Below are positions 24,001 through 36,095 of a stretch of DNA of 64,000 bases, in pieces. Both the position numbers and the translations under genes were made by a program. Numbering within the stretch: the first letter of the stretch is position 1; each line of letters starts with the position of its first letter. Source of the DNA: Miscanthus floridulus (Eukaryota; Streptophyta; Magnoliopsida; Poales; Poaceae). A model generated the notes under the pieces. That model was given only the letters and a program-made list of their open reading frames with translations, was not told the DNA's origin and ran no database searches. Location: NCBI RefSeq assembly GCF_019320115.1, contig NC_089589.1:23131273-23195272 (forward strand). Reading direction: 5' to 3'.

Positions 24001-25000
24001 AGTTGGTAGGGGAATTTATCAAATAATTTTTCTAAAAAAGAGAATAGTAAGTTACCTCACTGTCAGAAGCAAAATCTCCATCTAGAGCTATGGATCTAGG
24101 ATGGACTGACCCACAGAAGAGATGGGAGTGTCATTCTTGCCAACAGGAGTCAAAAAGGTTGGAAGAGAAGTTGACTCTTGTCCAGTCATGCAAGCAAAAG
24201 GAAGGAAGATCTGATCCTAGTTCAAAAACTCTGGAGGCTTCCATTACTTCACTGATACCTTCTCTTGGCTTCAGCATATCCTTGAAGAACAATTGAGGAG
24301 GCAATTGACCAAGACCAAATCGACGAGCTACAAAAGAAGGGTTTTAAAACTTATAGGTTGGAAGGTTGCCCAGAAGGAAGAAGCCTGTAGACATTTTGCC
24401 GTGGCCATGACGAAATTTGGCTGGAAGAACACAAGGTTTCATGAAGGAATTGAAGATTGCAGCCGCCGTTTCGTCTAAGCAGCCTGATTCAAATCAAAAT
24501 TTGAATGGAAAGACCAACTCATTGTTCTCATCCTCATCATAGGATAGCCAAGTCAGGATATCTGCATCAAACCCTCTATAAAACTTCTTGAAGAGATGGC
24601 CAATATTGACAGCAATTGTTATGGCCGATGCGGGATTATTTGAAGGGGACAAATCCACTGCAGATTATTTGAAGGGGATTCGGTTGGTTTCTTGACGGAT
24701 ATAGTCAGATGGATCAGGATCACCCATAGGCCCAAGAAAATAGACATTGGGAGCAACAGCCGATGCAATCAAAATTTCGTTCTTCATTTCCAAGGAACCA
24801 GATAAAATAAATTTGAGAAGAAAGGAAATGCAGGGTAACGGCTGATACTTGGAAAACGGGAGCTTGAAATCATACCTCAGGGACATGGTCGCTGGTTGCC
24901 ATTGCAGCCAAAATAGGTCCGAATCTAAACAAGGTTGCTTGAATAACAGCTTGATAGAACAAAGGATTTGCTAGGGTTGAGGCCTTGGCGATGGCAGCGT
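21050..25000 (-). pseudogene. Antisense coding region between pol and the 3' LTR
   Basis: The minus strand carries several disrupted frames. One is a coiled-coil part at 22926-22388 (heptads rich in Glu, Lys and Leu, such as LTQLETKRAKLEKELENMK). A second at 21430-21100 has ALTVQLESLQLVANMATAAVNA before stop codons. A third at 24886-24665 contains FKLPFSKYQPLP. The position and strand match the extra antisense ORF of Tat/Ogre elements. I do not recognise a domain with certainty, and the protein's role in those elements is not known to me. Confidence 0.45.
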
Positions 25001-25206
25001 CGGCTGTTACGATTTGCTCGTAGAAGAAGGGGAAAGTAGATGGGCCGAATGAATCAGAGACGATACTATTGGGGTATTATATAAAATTCAGACCGAGAAT
25101 ATCAAGAGTCACGCGTATATCTCGGAATGAACGGTTGCGACATGGTGAACAGGTAAAAAGGAATTTTGGAATAAAATCATTTTTATCCCAAAATTGGGGG
25201 GGCATA

Positions 25207-27147
25207 TGTTTACACCAAAATTTGGGAAGAAGAACGCGGGAACTCGAAGCTTCCAAGATTGTGTCATCAAGGAATCGATTGCATATGGATCGATATCAGC
25301 TGATTCAGATGCAGCACTAGAATCGGCTCTCTTTAGATGACGTCAGCAGATAACAACAATAAGCTACGGTTGGCGTCGGAAAAGACATGTCGGACTCTAC
25401 CAAAAGGGAAAGATTAGGGTCCAAGTTATCTTAAATTAGGAATGTTTTTCTCTTGTGCCAAAGATTATAATGAGTCGTGCTTGAGTAGGATTCATGCTTA
25501 GGTTTCGGTTATAATTTTTGAACCCCGGCTATTGTAAAGGACATCCAATCAATCAATACAAATTACTTTTTTGGCTTTACGCCAACCCTTAGGAGTAGGA
25601 GTAGTGTAGATCTCGGTGAGTTCTTCAACAAGCAGGGCTGCATCGGTCCGGCTGACCTCCGGCTTGTCTGTGAGCACCGTCATGGCTTATGCTTTGGTTT
25701 GAAATGCTGCATCGGTTAAGCTTGACCTCCACTGCGAGCTCTAGCATAAGCTAGTTATCAATCTTTATCAAGTTCAAGTACGGCTTCATCGGTTAAGTTC
25801 GACCTCCACTGCTCGATTTAGATTAAGGTCAAGTTATCGGCTCTACCTAAGGGTGGCGTCCTTCACGTAGATTCATTAAATTATCGATCTTGCTGATGTT
25901 CTTATTGTAATTAGTTTCAGCAACATCAACCTGCCCGATCAAGATCGAACTAGATCGGCCTCACATCCTTTTAGTCCCTCATTTATTTTGCCACATTGCG
26001 ATGATTCTTACTTTAAATGACAGATTATGTTTCATCGGCTGTCCTACTTCGATCTTGATCATGCATAGTACGCGTTTAAGGCATGTCAGATCTTGAGGAG
26101 GTTTACTGGCTAGTTAAATCTGGCCTATAGATTGCTATTATGGCTGTAACGATCCGGTCGATCCCCACTGATAGCACTCTAGATCGAAGGATGCTAGTTG
26201 GTAGACTTGCTTTCGACCAAGTGTGACCTTGGCTGTTGGCTATGCCTGCATCAGCTAAATAGCCGATCGCCTGCACTTTAACGCTCATAGTATGTTTTTA
26301 TGATCCTGTTAAGTATGAATAGATCTGTTTTCTTTAAAGGTTTAATCTGTTATCTTTATTATGGCTGCCATCGATTGGATCGAACCCCACTATTAAAGAT
26401 GATAGGTTAGATTTGAGGAGTTTTTAGGTCTGCTCGTATCGAATAGTCGATTGTTCACATGCTATGATCCTTTTTCTACCTGAATTGGCTCTTTTGGCCG
26501 ATTCGCTCTTTTGGCCGATTCGTTTGTGCTTTCACACATATAGCATGTCTTTCAGAAAACCTGTCAATGTATAAACAGTTTTATGAATTCTTCTGTTTTA
26601 GTATGTTATTATCATCATAGCTGCCATCGATCCGGTCGAACCTCACTATTGGTGGTAACAGATTAGATTCAGAGCGTTTGTAGACCCATTGCACTAGACA
26701 GTCTATTTGTTTGTATATTATATACTTTCTCGTTGGATTCATCGGCTCAATGCTTTACATTGGTAATAGCCACCTAGCTGATGATTTTACTTATATCTGC
26801 GTGCATTGTACTCGCCAACATAAAATCAATCACGACCCACGAGCTTTACAGTCCGTAACAGCCGATTTCTTTGCGTATCGGCTATTTAGTCGATTCTACC
26901 GTCTGGCTGCTCCCGTAGCGGCACCCTTGGAACTGTCTGGGCAAAACCGGCATGTTCCACCTTAAATTACTGATAAACTTTCTCTCCTTGTCAATTGCAG
27001 GTCAAATTGACTAGCACGCCCTCGGGAGGAATTCGCAGGATCGGCTACCCCTGCGTTGAAGCCAAGCAGATCTCTAGCCTTGCTCTACCAAGCATATCCT
27101 TCCGGCTTGCTGTGTGTCAGGCGCAGTGACATGTTTTTGCGCCGACA
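25207..27147 (+). repeat. 3' LTR of the gypsy element
   Basis: It begins TGTTTACACC after the polypurine tract AAAATTGGGGGGGCA (about 25190-25204) and ends GCGCCGACA at 27147, so the TG...CA ends and PPT agree. The length is about 1.94 kb. The interior holds repeated GCATCGGTTAAG...GACCTCCACTG modules. Confidence 0.65.
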
Positions 27148-27148
27148 A

Positions 27149-30100
27149 TATTATAATATAGATTTTTGTTTTTCATCTGATATCATTTAAGATAATTATG
27201 AATTTATTTGGTTGGCAGCAATTTTCAAGGTTAGTTGACTTAGTCAGCCGTCCCTGAAAATTGATTTCTAAAAATGGTAGTAAATAAATGCATAGATTTT
27301 TAGAGACGGTTTTTATTAAGCTAACTTCCATAGGAAATCGATTTCAAGAGCCGGTTTGTAAGCTACAGGGCATTAAACATTTATAGAGGCAGGACTCTTA
27401 AAAATAGGAGGCGGTTATTGTAAAAATGATTTTTGTGGTAGTATACCACTTTTACACATGGGACCGATCCATGAGCTTATTAGAGCAAGGCCAATAATAT
27501 GCATTGGCCCTCTGTTTGTTGTATGTACATTTATTTACTGTCCACTTATATAGTAGTTGGCTAATCTATGATTCACTTTTTTTTCTCTTGAAGTTTCTTC
27601 GTTCCTATGCATAAGCTGGCTCAGCCCACTCCTCTTCTCTCTACTCTCCTCTTTACCCGGCCTCGATATAAAGCCCACTTATAGACACTTCACTGTATTT
27701 ACTCCTACTCAGTTCATCACCTAGGGTTCCATGAACCATCCCGTGCAACTCGGCAACTGCATTGAGTGTGCAGCGTGGAGTCAAACAAGAAGCAAAGGTA
27801 AGGTTCAACCAAGGAAGTCAAAACAAAAGAGACATTATGCTACTTTGCTTCTTCGTCTCTAATAATGTACTCCCAACTTTTTTAGAGAGTCGAAGTATGT
27901 CAAGTTTGATTAAAACTATAAAGAGGATTATAAAGATTTATGACACTAAATAGGTATACTTGATGAAGGATCTAGTGATACTTATTTGATATCATAAATA
28001 TTATTATTTTATCATATGAGTTTGGACAAACTTAATATACTTTAATTCTACAAGAAAATTAGAATGACAGAATTTAAATTTAGAAGGGAGGGGTATCAAC
28101 TTGCATGTTTGTATCACCGCGCTTGCACGCACGAGTGTGACAGTCGAGAACGTCCTGTAAAGGAAGGTGGAACGTCAAGTCTCCCATGGCTGCTTAATCT
28201 ACAGCTTACTCGGGTGGTGGCAGCCAATTAATTAATGGCAGAGTGGACCTAGTGGTGATAGAATAGACACGTGGAGCAAGGAGGCGGACTGCCGTGGCTG
28301 CGCAGCAGAGCAGTGCGCTCCACAAAAGACGGAGCTCTTGAGGCAACTGGCGCCTCCATGGTGTGCCCAGCGCGTCATCATGGGTCCGCCATGGGGAGCC
28401 CGGGTCTACCGCGCCGGGTGTCACATTCCGCCGATAAATCTCCGTGCAGACGCGCGGTACTGGAGTAGTGTCGCGTGCGGGAAAACGACAAGAGCGTAGG
28501 GAAAAAACAAGGGCGCGAGCAGGGAAGGATCGAGCGGACCGTGAAAATGAATGAAACGGCCTTTTGCACGCATGGCCTAGATCCCCACGAAAGGGTGCCA
28601 GAGAGAGAATTTGGGTGGCCATCTAAATTTTGGTGCTCTAGTTGGGACCCTCCTGGAGCTATGATTTTGGGCTAGGCACCCGTATTTAGCTATGGGGCCG
28701 AAAGAGAGACCACGCTGAAGTTGCTCTCATATTGTCACTGCTTTGACACGATGAAATGGTACCTAGGTCGCTCGGTCCAGCTGAATTATTCATCTACGCA
28801 CACGGTAGGTGCAAGCCAGATCGATCAGAATCATATTCATGCAGACAGCGACAGAAAATTCAGTCGAGAACGACCAATACTCGCTACTTAGCAAATGCCA
28901 CGTGAAAATGAAGATGATGCTTCGACTACCTCTACCAAAGCGCGCCACGCCGGCGGCTCCATGCTTCTGAAGATGGCCTCGACCACGCTGCTGCCACACT
29001 AGTTGGCTACGCAGCCATAGCCTGGCCTGGCCGGGCGGAGCCATCAGCTTCGTCTACCTCCAGCGAAGCACACCACACCAGCGGCTCAACGCTTCTGAAG
29101 ACAGCCTCGACCACGCCGACATCACACCAGTCGGCAGCAATTTGAAAGTACCAGAATCTAGACGAGAACTAGGACAAGTTTAGTTAGATGCATTTGCAAT
29201 TTGAAAGTATAGGGACCTGGTCGAGAACTTAGAACAAATACCAGGACCTACAGTGAAATTTACTCATTAATAAATAAATCCTAATGTATGTAGGTTGATT
29301 CTACTTTATGTTAATAACTGAAATATATAGCCCGAATCATGTCGCAACTATACCAGCCATGAAGTTACCAGACATCGGACATGATGTCGGGCTTAGCTCT
29401 GCCGAACTGGTTCTGAGACAAAATACAAAATAGAGGATTTGCTGGGACGTGGGCTCAAGCTACTGCACTAGCACTACTATAGAATTGATAATCACTTCGG
29501 CCATTTTCACCACCAGTTTGCTGAACACCGGCGGTGATATTCATCACCGTCGGTTCATATTACGAACCGTTGGTGAAATAATTTTCACCACCGGTTCAAG
29601 TTACGAACCATTGGTGAAAATAAGGGTGATTATCACTGCCGGCTGGTAACACGAACCGGCGGTGATAACCTATCATTACAGCCAGTTTGTGTTATCAATT
29701 GATAGTGATAGTCGACCCATTTTTACCACCTTTTTGTGGTACCAACCGGTGGTGAAAATCATTTCACTGACGGTTCGTAATACGAACTGGCAGTGATGAA
29801 TTATGCTGCAGCACAATAAAATTTATAACTTTTTCGTACAAAGTTGGATGGATATAAACTTTATATCAAAGTTATGACTTTATTATTTGAAATTGTTTAT
29901 GGTCCAGAATTATGTTTGAAGCTCTTATATTTTGAAATTCAATTTTTTTAATTTTACAAACAACCTCGGATGAAAAAATGATCCAAAGCAAAGTTATAGA
30001 TCACGCTATGTTCTACAACTTTATAGTTGATAACTTTTTCATTAGAAATCATTTATGGTCTCAAATTTGTATATGAAGTTCTAAAATTTTGAAATTCAAA

Positions 30101-30521
30101 TTTTTCAAATGACCTCGAATGGAAAATTGATCAAAATCAAAGTTTTAGATCTCGAGAACTAAAACTTTGTAGTTGATGACTTTTTCGTTTAAAACTATTT
30201 GGGGTCACAAAAGTATGGCTAAAGTTCCCACACATTGAAATTCAAATTATTCAAACTACATCGGATGAAGAAACGACCAACATCAAAGTTGTAGATGTCG
30301 ATTAGAACAACAACTTTATAGTTGATGACTTTTTCATCTAAAGTCGTTTAAGGTCCTAAATATTCATTTCAAAATCCTGAGAAGTGTATACTAGGAAAAT
30401 GAATATGCCATATAGACACAAGTGGCCTAGGGTTGGAGTAGTTAGAGCAGCTATGGGTGGGGGCACAAGTCTCAGGTTTGAATCCCAGACCGCACAATGC
30501 GTGGATTTTTGTGTGAAAAGC
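27149..30521 (+). repeat. Duplicated segment, copy A2
   Basis: Homologous to 13160-17209. It starts directly after the retrotransposon's 3' LTR. It lacks the part corresponding to about 14268-15019. Beyond 30521 it continues into the rest of the CACTA element that A1 has lost. Confidence 0.85.
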
Positions 30522-30781
30522 CGCGTGACTTTTGACTTCTGGTGGGGCCTCCCAGGATTAAAACAATTTTTTGCTATTTTTGGCTCATTATTTTGATTTC
30601 AGCAAATCTAAATCACTGCCGGCTGGTAACACGAACCGGCGGTGATAACCTGTCATCACCGCCGGTTCCCAACCGTCAGTTATCACCGTTCCCATCACCG
30701 CCGACTTTCACTGCCGAGGGGCCAAAACCATCGGTGAAGGGGGTCTGAAACCGGCAGCGATGAACAATTTCTGTTGTAGCG
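29472..30781 (+). mobile_element. Non-autonomous CACTA element, complete
   Basis: It starts CACTACTATAGAA after TAG (29469-29471) and ends TTCTGTTGTAGCG, followed by TAG (30782-30784), so the 3-bp target duplication is intact. Subterminal hairpins of CCGGCGGTGAT/ATCACCGCCGG type lie at both ends. No transposase is encoded. A tRNA-B-box-like GGTTTGAATCCC lies at about 30475-30486. Confidence 0.8.
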
Positions 30782-31397
30782 TAGACATTTGGGGCGAAAT
30801 GGTTTTTCTCCTATCTGTTAACGGTGTTACCTATAGAAACTGTTAAATTGGTCATAAAAATGAACACGATGTCATATAGGAAGGGAAATGTTTTCAGGGC
30901 CAAATAAAAAACCATGTCAATGGAATATTTTTTAACCCGCAACTATGTACACACTAGCTCTTGACCTATAGAAGCTACATTATTTTTCCCTTATTCATTG
31001 TCTCTTGGATGCAGGTAAACCGAAGCTGATATATGGATCTGCTGGGACAATCTTAGCTTTCTAACCATTCTAGTGACGAGACTAGTGAGGTATGATTACA
31101 GGATCTAGTAAAATTATAATATTATTAAGTTTAATGTTTCTAACTCAATTAGATGTTCAAAAGTTAATAGTACTCCGTCACTCAGTATTAGTTCTTTCAA
31201 AAATTTAGGACGAAATAAATTAAGTAACAAGAGAAAAGTCTATATTCCCATCATTAAATAGCTATTCAGTACTGATTGGCTTTTATAGACCGTGCTATAA
31301 ATTGCTGATTCGGATCAGACTGTGGAGCCTGGGGCTACGAGATATTATGTGCTTGTTTGGCATGGCTCCACCCTCGTGTGCTCCCATGACGAGTCGA
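30782..31397. other. AT-rich spacer; nothing recognised
   Basis: No gene, repeat or element end was seen between the two CACTA elements. Confidence 0.4.
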
Positions 31398-31653
31398 CAC
31401 TACCATAGAAAACGTTTTTAAGGTGGACGTTTTGGGTTAACCGAGGCGGGCAAAGCTCCGGAGGCGGTTGCTTTGCCCGCCTCAGTTAATCTATTAATGA
31501 AGGCAGGCATCTTAAGGTGCCTACCACCGTTAATCGATTTAAAAAAATAAAAAAGAAGCCTGAGCGAGCCCAATTGAGCCCACCATCGAGCCCAATCTAG
31601 CCTGCCACCATCGTGTCCATGCTGCCACACTCTGTGTCCGCACCACCACAATT

Positions 31654-33808
31654 CACAACCGGAATCTGGAAGTTTGCCGTGTGCCCACGGCACATGGCGA
31701 AGCCCAAAAAACACTCGGTAAAAGCTTTGTCTAGTGTTACACTCGGTAAACGGCACTCGGCGTACACAGAGTTGGCAAATGTTTCTTTGCTGAGTGTTTT
31801 TTATCGGGCACTCGGCAAAGACTTTGCCGAGTGCTAAAACCGACACTCGGCAAAAAAAAAAGCAACCTGACGGCGAGAAGACGTTCATGGCGCGTTTGCC
31901 GAGTGTCTAACGGCATAAGCACTCGACAAATATGTCTTGTTTGCCGAGTGTCGACGGAAAAAAAAAACTCGGCAAACAATGGTTTTTGCGAAAATAAAAA
32001 AAAAGCCCGCTCGCGCCGTGGGCCGTCCCCGACCGGCGTGATCCGCACCGGTGGCCGCTCGGCGTCCAACAAGCGCGCGCCGGCGACCATGTCCTAGTGT
32101 TCCCGCTTGTCATTCCTGCCGCTCCCGCCGCTCAGCCGCTCGCCGCTCTAGACGCCCGCGAGCCCGCAGCGACCGCCGCTCCCAGTCGCCCGCAACGCCC
32201 TACCCGCGCCACCAGAGCCTCGGCCACGGCCGCCCCGCCTGCCCGCCCCGCGTGCCCGGTTCTGGCCGCCTCCTGCCGCCTTGCCGCGCAGCCCCACCGC
32301 CAGCCATTGTCCCGTGCCCTCGCCGCCCTGCCCGTGCCGCCATGGCCTCGGCCCCCGCCGCCCCGCAAGCGCACCCCGCGCGCCCGGCCATGGCCGCGCT
32401 CCTGCCTGCAGTGCTGCGCTGCCCCCCGCCAGCTGGTGTCCCACGCCCGCGTCGCCCTGCCCGCGTCGCCATGGCCTTGGCCTTGGCCCTGGCCGCCCGC
32501 CCGCCCCGTGAGCCCAGCCGTGGCCGCCTCCTGCCGCCGTGCCGCGCCGCCCACCGTCGGCCGATGTCCCACGCCCATCGCCACCCTCCTGCCCCTTGCC
32601 CCTTGGAAGATGAGGTGAGAGGAATGGATAAGGAGAGAGGGAGAGGGAGGGGATAAGAGGGGAGGGATCCAGGGAGAGGAGGTTCGGGCCAATGGGAGAG
32701 CTCGATTTTGGAGACACAGATCGGCTGACGTGGCGAACGTGTTTCTTTAAGTTTATAAAGTGTTGAGTTTGCCGAGTGTGGAGCTAGGACACTCGGCAAG
32801 GATGGCTTTACCGAGTGTCAAGGTTTGGGGCACTCGGCAAATATATTAGTTATTTTTTCATTTCCTTGTTTTCTGTAACGTGTTTTTCCTATTTTTTGTT
32901 CGATGTACTTTGAAAATACCATGTCAAATTGACTCAACAATATATATATAATTTTTCTATGAATATGATTCCATTATTTTATGCAATTACAGCTCAAATT
33001 TAATTTATATCAATTAAAATTCTATAATTGCACTTAATAAATTAAAATTATCAAACAGATCCCAAAAATTACCAAAATTTCACACGAAACAATCTATGTT
33101 CCCTATTGCCTGTACAAAAAGTTTTGAAGTCAACCCCCAATTCGACCGTGACTTTGACTCTAAATCTTACCGATTTGTTCTCAACGCTACGATTCTTCTT
33201 CTGAGATGCTTCAGTTTGTAAACATCGTACGTGACAAGTTATGCGAAACCTTCTCAATTTTTTACCACAGCCTCCACGTATGATATCATCACATCATGAC
33301 AAATCTCATGATTTTTAGACTTCGTTTGCGTTTTTTAGAATTTGAAAACCATTCGGCCACACGTTCGTGGTCGTGTTTCCTGAACAAGATGTTCAAAATT
33401 TCTTTTCATTTCCCAGGTAAGGCCTCACACTGGACTCAATAACATGAATATCATTTTTCTACTCATTTTATTCTATTATTTGAATCACTTTCAGTTCAAA
33501 TTTGACTTGATTCAAAAAATTGCTTGAAATGCAATAAATTAATTAAATATAGCAAACAGATCCAAAAATATACTAAATTTTAACATGGAGTACCACATGT
33601 TCTATGTGGGGTCTAGAAAAAGTTTCAAGGTTACAAGAGGGAAAAAACTTATTTCTTTGCCGAGTGCCAAAAAAAACACTTGGCAAACTTACTTCTTTGC
33701 CGAGTGTTTTTTTTGCATCACTCGGCAAAGAGCTTGTTTGCCGAGTGCCCGAGGGAATGCACTCGGCAAATATAAAAACACTCGGCAAAGAGCCGGTTTC
33801 CGGTAGTG
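31654..33808 (-). mobile_element. Nested CACTA element (TTTGCCGAGTG family), deletion derivative
   Basis: It is bounded by the 3-bp target duplication ATT (31651-31653 and 33809-33811). Its ends are CACAACCGGAATCTGG and its inverse GGTTTCCGGTAGTG. TTTGCCGAGTG repeats lie at 31660-31985, 32767-32842 and 33655-33790. The part 33190-33480 is similar to 2590-2880 in the element at 1-3529, so both belong to one family, but the transposase genes are gone. It splits the outer element. Confidence 0.75.
32230..32620. repeat. GC-rich imperfect tandem repeat, period about 120-130 bp, ~3 units
   Basis: Units begin with a version of GGCCGCCTCCTGCCGCC near 32267, 32391 and 32521. Each contains a GTCCC(G/A)(T/C)GCC...CGCCGCC...GCCATGGCC block. 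Several long frames cross it on both strands because stop codons are rare at this GC content. I do not treat them as genes. Confidence 0.6.
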
Positions 33809-34639
33809 ATTGCCACCTCGTTCGTCGGAGGAGGCCCATAGGACGTGCGGAGCCCCACCGTGGCCACACGCTGCCTGGGCGCCCGGCCCCACATGTTAGA
33901 GGAGCGCCCGCCGGATCTGGGCATGGCCCCATGGCACCGCGCAACCACCGTGGTGGAGCCGTCGCTATGGGAGAGGAAGGGAGGCGCAGACGGTGAGAAA
34001 GAAGGGGAAGGAGCCGACCTCCACCTAGATCCGGCCGACCTTCGCCTGGATGCGGCCAACCTCCTCCTCCGCCTCCCCGCCGCTGCTGCCGGGCCTCCAA
34101 CATGGTGCACATGCCTCCACCACCTATGGAGGGAGGATAAAGAGAAGAGGGAGGAAAGGGAGCCGATGGAGAGGGAGTCGCCGGTGCGAGCCCCTGCCTG
34201 CGGTTTTGCCTAGAAGAGAGAGAGGGAGCCTTGAGAGCCGGCTGAGAGAGTTGGGATAGGATGAGTAACACTGAAAACATAAGGTAATGTATATATACAG
34301 GCCCAATATTGAGAAATGGGCCACACGATGGGCTTCGGCTATATTAACACAGGCTGGCCTTATAGTGTGCCTGCCTCCGAAAATGGATTTACGCATGCGC
34401 CTTATGACGACCGTCTCCGAAAATAGACCATTTGTGGACCGCCGCCGTAAATTCATTTCGGAGGCGAGCATTTTTTGACCGCCTCCGTAAACCGATTTTG
34501 CGGGGCAGTCATTTTTTGGTGCCGTAGTAAATAAAATGACCGCCTCTGTTAGTCACCGGGTATTTTATGAAGAGGTTGGATTTGTAACCGTCACGGATAA
34601 TGTTTGAGCAGTGTCTCGTAAAATCATTTTGTAGTAGTG

Positions 34640-35343
34640 TGAAGCCGGAGGGAAGTGCCACAAATTGTAGCTCTGGCTTCTATAGAAAAAATGGCTGCGG
34701 CTCCTCCGTCGAATCTGCTATGGGAGCTAGAGTCAGAGCCATACCAGACAGGTCCAATATAACTTGTGGTTTTGTGCCTGGTGGGTTCTCCAATGTACGT
34801 ATGTTTTGGTGGTTAAACCTTAAACTACTGACCATCTAAAGAGTTGCGACCATAGGTATTAGTAATATTGTGTATTTAATGTTAGTACATTAGCACTCTC
34901 TCCCCACCGGGACAGTCGCCCTTGATCTAGATCTGCAATTAGCACAGGCGAGGGACTCCTTGGCAGTCCTCGGTGGTGCAGTAGGCCCTCCTGACTCGGA
35001 TCTGCCATCGGCAGTGAGGCGGACGCGCCCGCCACACCCCAATGTCATGGCGGTCCTCGGCACGGGTGCGCTTGTCGGCCGTAGCAGACTCAATGAGTGC
35101 AGGCGGAGGCGGATGCAGATAGGCACATGACAGGGTAGGCATGGACGTTGTGGGCTGACAAGGATGGCAGTAAGCACGAACGTCACATGTATGTATTTTA
35201 ACATGTTTTTATTACATTTTCATCATCGGTTTCATCCTGATGGTGATGATGGTGAACATCGCCGCCCAGTTTCACATCCAAATCGCAGAACCGACAGTGA
35301 TGGCAGTTTCTAAGCCGGCAGGGATAATGTTTCTATAGTAGTG
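34640..35343. mobile_element. Remnant right end of another CACTA-type element
   Basis: GTTTCTATAGTAGTG at about 35329-35343 has the form of a CACTA right terminus. It is preceded by GCCGGCAGGGATAAT-type and CCGACAGTGATGG-type subterminal repeats. No left end was found; 34880-35160 is GC-rich without a recognised gene. Confidence 0.4.
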
Positions 35344-35881
35344 TTTTGAAAGTAGTTTGTAGCCTAGATTTCATAATATTAGTGCTAAAATAAATAACCA
35401 TCTCGTTAATTTGCAGAGAGCTGTGTGCATAAGAAACCTAATAACTAAAAATGCATAGATGTTATAGGTTATAATTACTAATAGGGGAACTTTCTTCTTG
35501 AGCGAGTTTAAGCTCAGTCAGTAATAAAACTAATAGCAATGATGATGATAACGATTATAATTGTTGGAACATTCTCAATGACCACAGCAAAGTATCATCA
35601 CCAAATGGAAGTTACAACAAATCTTAAAGGTTTTGTAGATAACTTACGAGCGCACATGTATGCAGCTGTAGTGCCGTACTTGCTCAACAAATTTTTTTTG
35701 CGAAGAAAAGTTACCACAATAGAAGGTCATGAAGCTTAGGGGCATGGCATGTACAGACCGACTAGCTAGATAGATTGTGAACCAAAATGTACAAGACTAC
35801 TGACTATCTAGATAGATAGTGAAGCAAATGTGCACACATGAATATGAAACATATTAAATCCTTAAATTACATTATACGAAC
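35344..35881. other. AT-rich spacer; nothing recognised
   Basis: There is a short 66-codon frame at 35539-35739 with no recognisable feature. No other signal was seen. Confidence 0.35.
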
Positions 35882-36095
35882 CTGCTTCTTGAGCTAAGAC
35901 CAGGCATCTTCTTGCTCTAATTTGTCGACATAGTGGTAGGGAACCTCTGCCATCATGCCTCGGGCAACCGCAACATGTCTCGTTATGAGAAACTTTGTGT
36001 TTCTGGCTTCTTGATGGTCTCCTCGTGCTTCAGTGATAGCTCTCTCTAATAGACCAGCATCGCTAAATTCTTGATTGACACTCAACCATATTCTC
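35882..36095 (-). pseudogene. NLR (NB-ARC) exon fragment
   Basis: The minus strand encodes IWLSVNQEFSDAGLLERAI, then after a deletion FLITRHVAVARGMMAEVPYH and EDAW. The pieces align with residues ~232-343 of NLR copy 1 but lack the kinase-2 region. TAG follows SerTrp near 35898. The donor-like CAG|GTTCGT at 35882 sits at the same place as the first coding exon end of the intact gene. It is a third, more diverged NLR of the same cluster, cut by a LINE at 36096. Confidence 0.75.

Larger units (their letters stand above)
17210..27147 (+). mobile_element. Ty3/gypsy LTR retrotransposon (Tat-like), 5'-truncated and internally deleted
   Basis: The order is: an 81-bp remnant of the 5' LTR, a PBS-like stretch, gag, protease, the extreme end of pol, a long region whose coding signal lies on the opposite strand, a G-rich polypurine tract, and a full 3' LTR. 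Reverse transcriptase, RNase H and integrase are missing. An extra antisense coding region between pol and the 3' LTR is a trait of the Tat/Ogre branch. All frames carry stop codons, so the element cannot move on its own. Confidence 0.8.
31398..34639 (-). mobile_element. CACTA element (outer) interrupted by another CACTA element
   Basis: The left end CACTACCATAGAAAACG (31398) and the right end CATTTTGTAGTAGTG (34639) are inverted. Flanking trinucleotides are CGA and TGA, so the target duplication is imperfect. Subterminal modules contain GGAGGCGG...CCGCCTCC. From the right end the element reads: subterminal repeats, a TATA-like TGTATATATAC near 34288-34299 on the minus strand, then a C/T-rich leader and GC-rich coding-like sequence that stops at the nested insertion. 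No transposase domain was recognised. Confidence 0.65.

Noticed and set aside
32051..32692. Long open frames on both strands (up to ~200 codons) rich in Pro, Ala and Arg
   Set aside because: They overlap on five frames in a very GC-rich tandem repeat, where stop codons are rare. None has a domain, and they lie inside a non-autonomous CACTA element.
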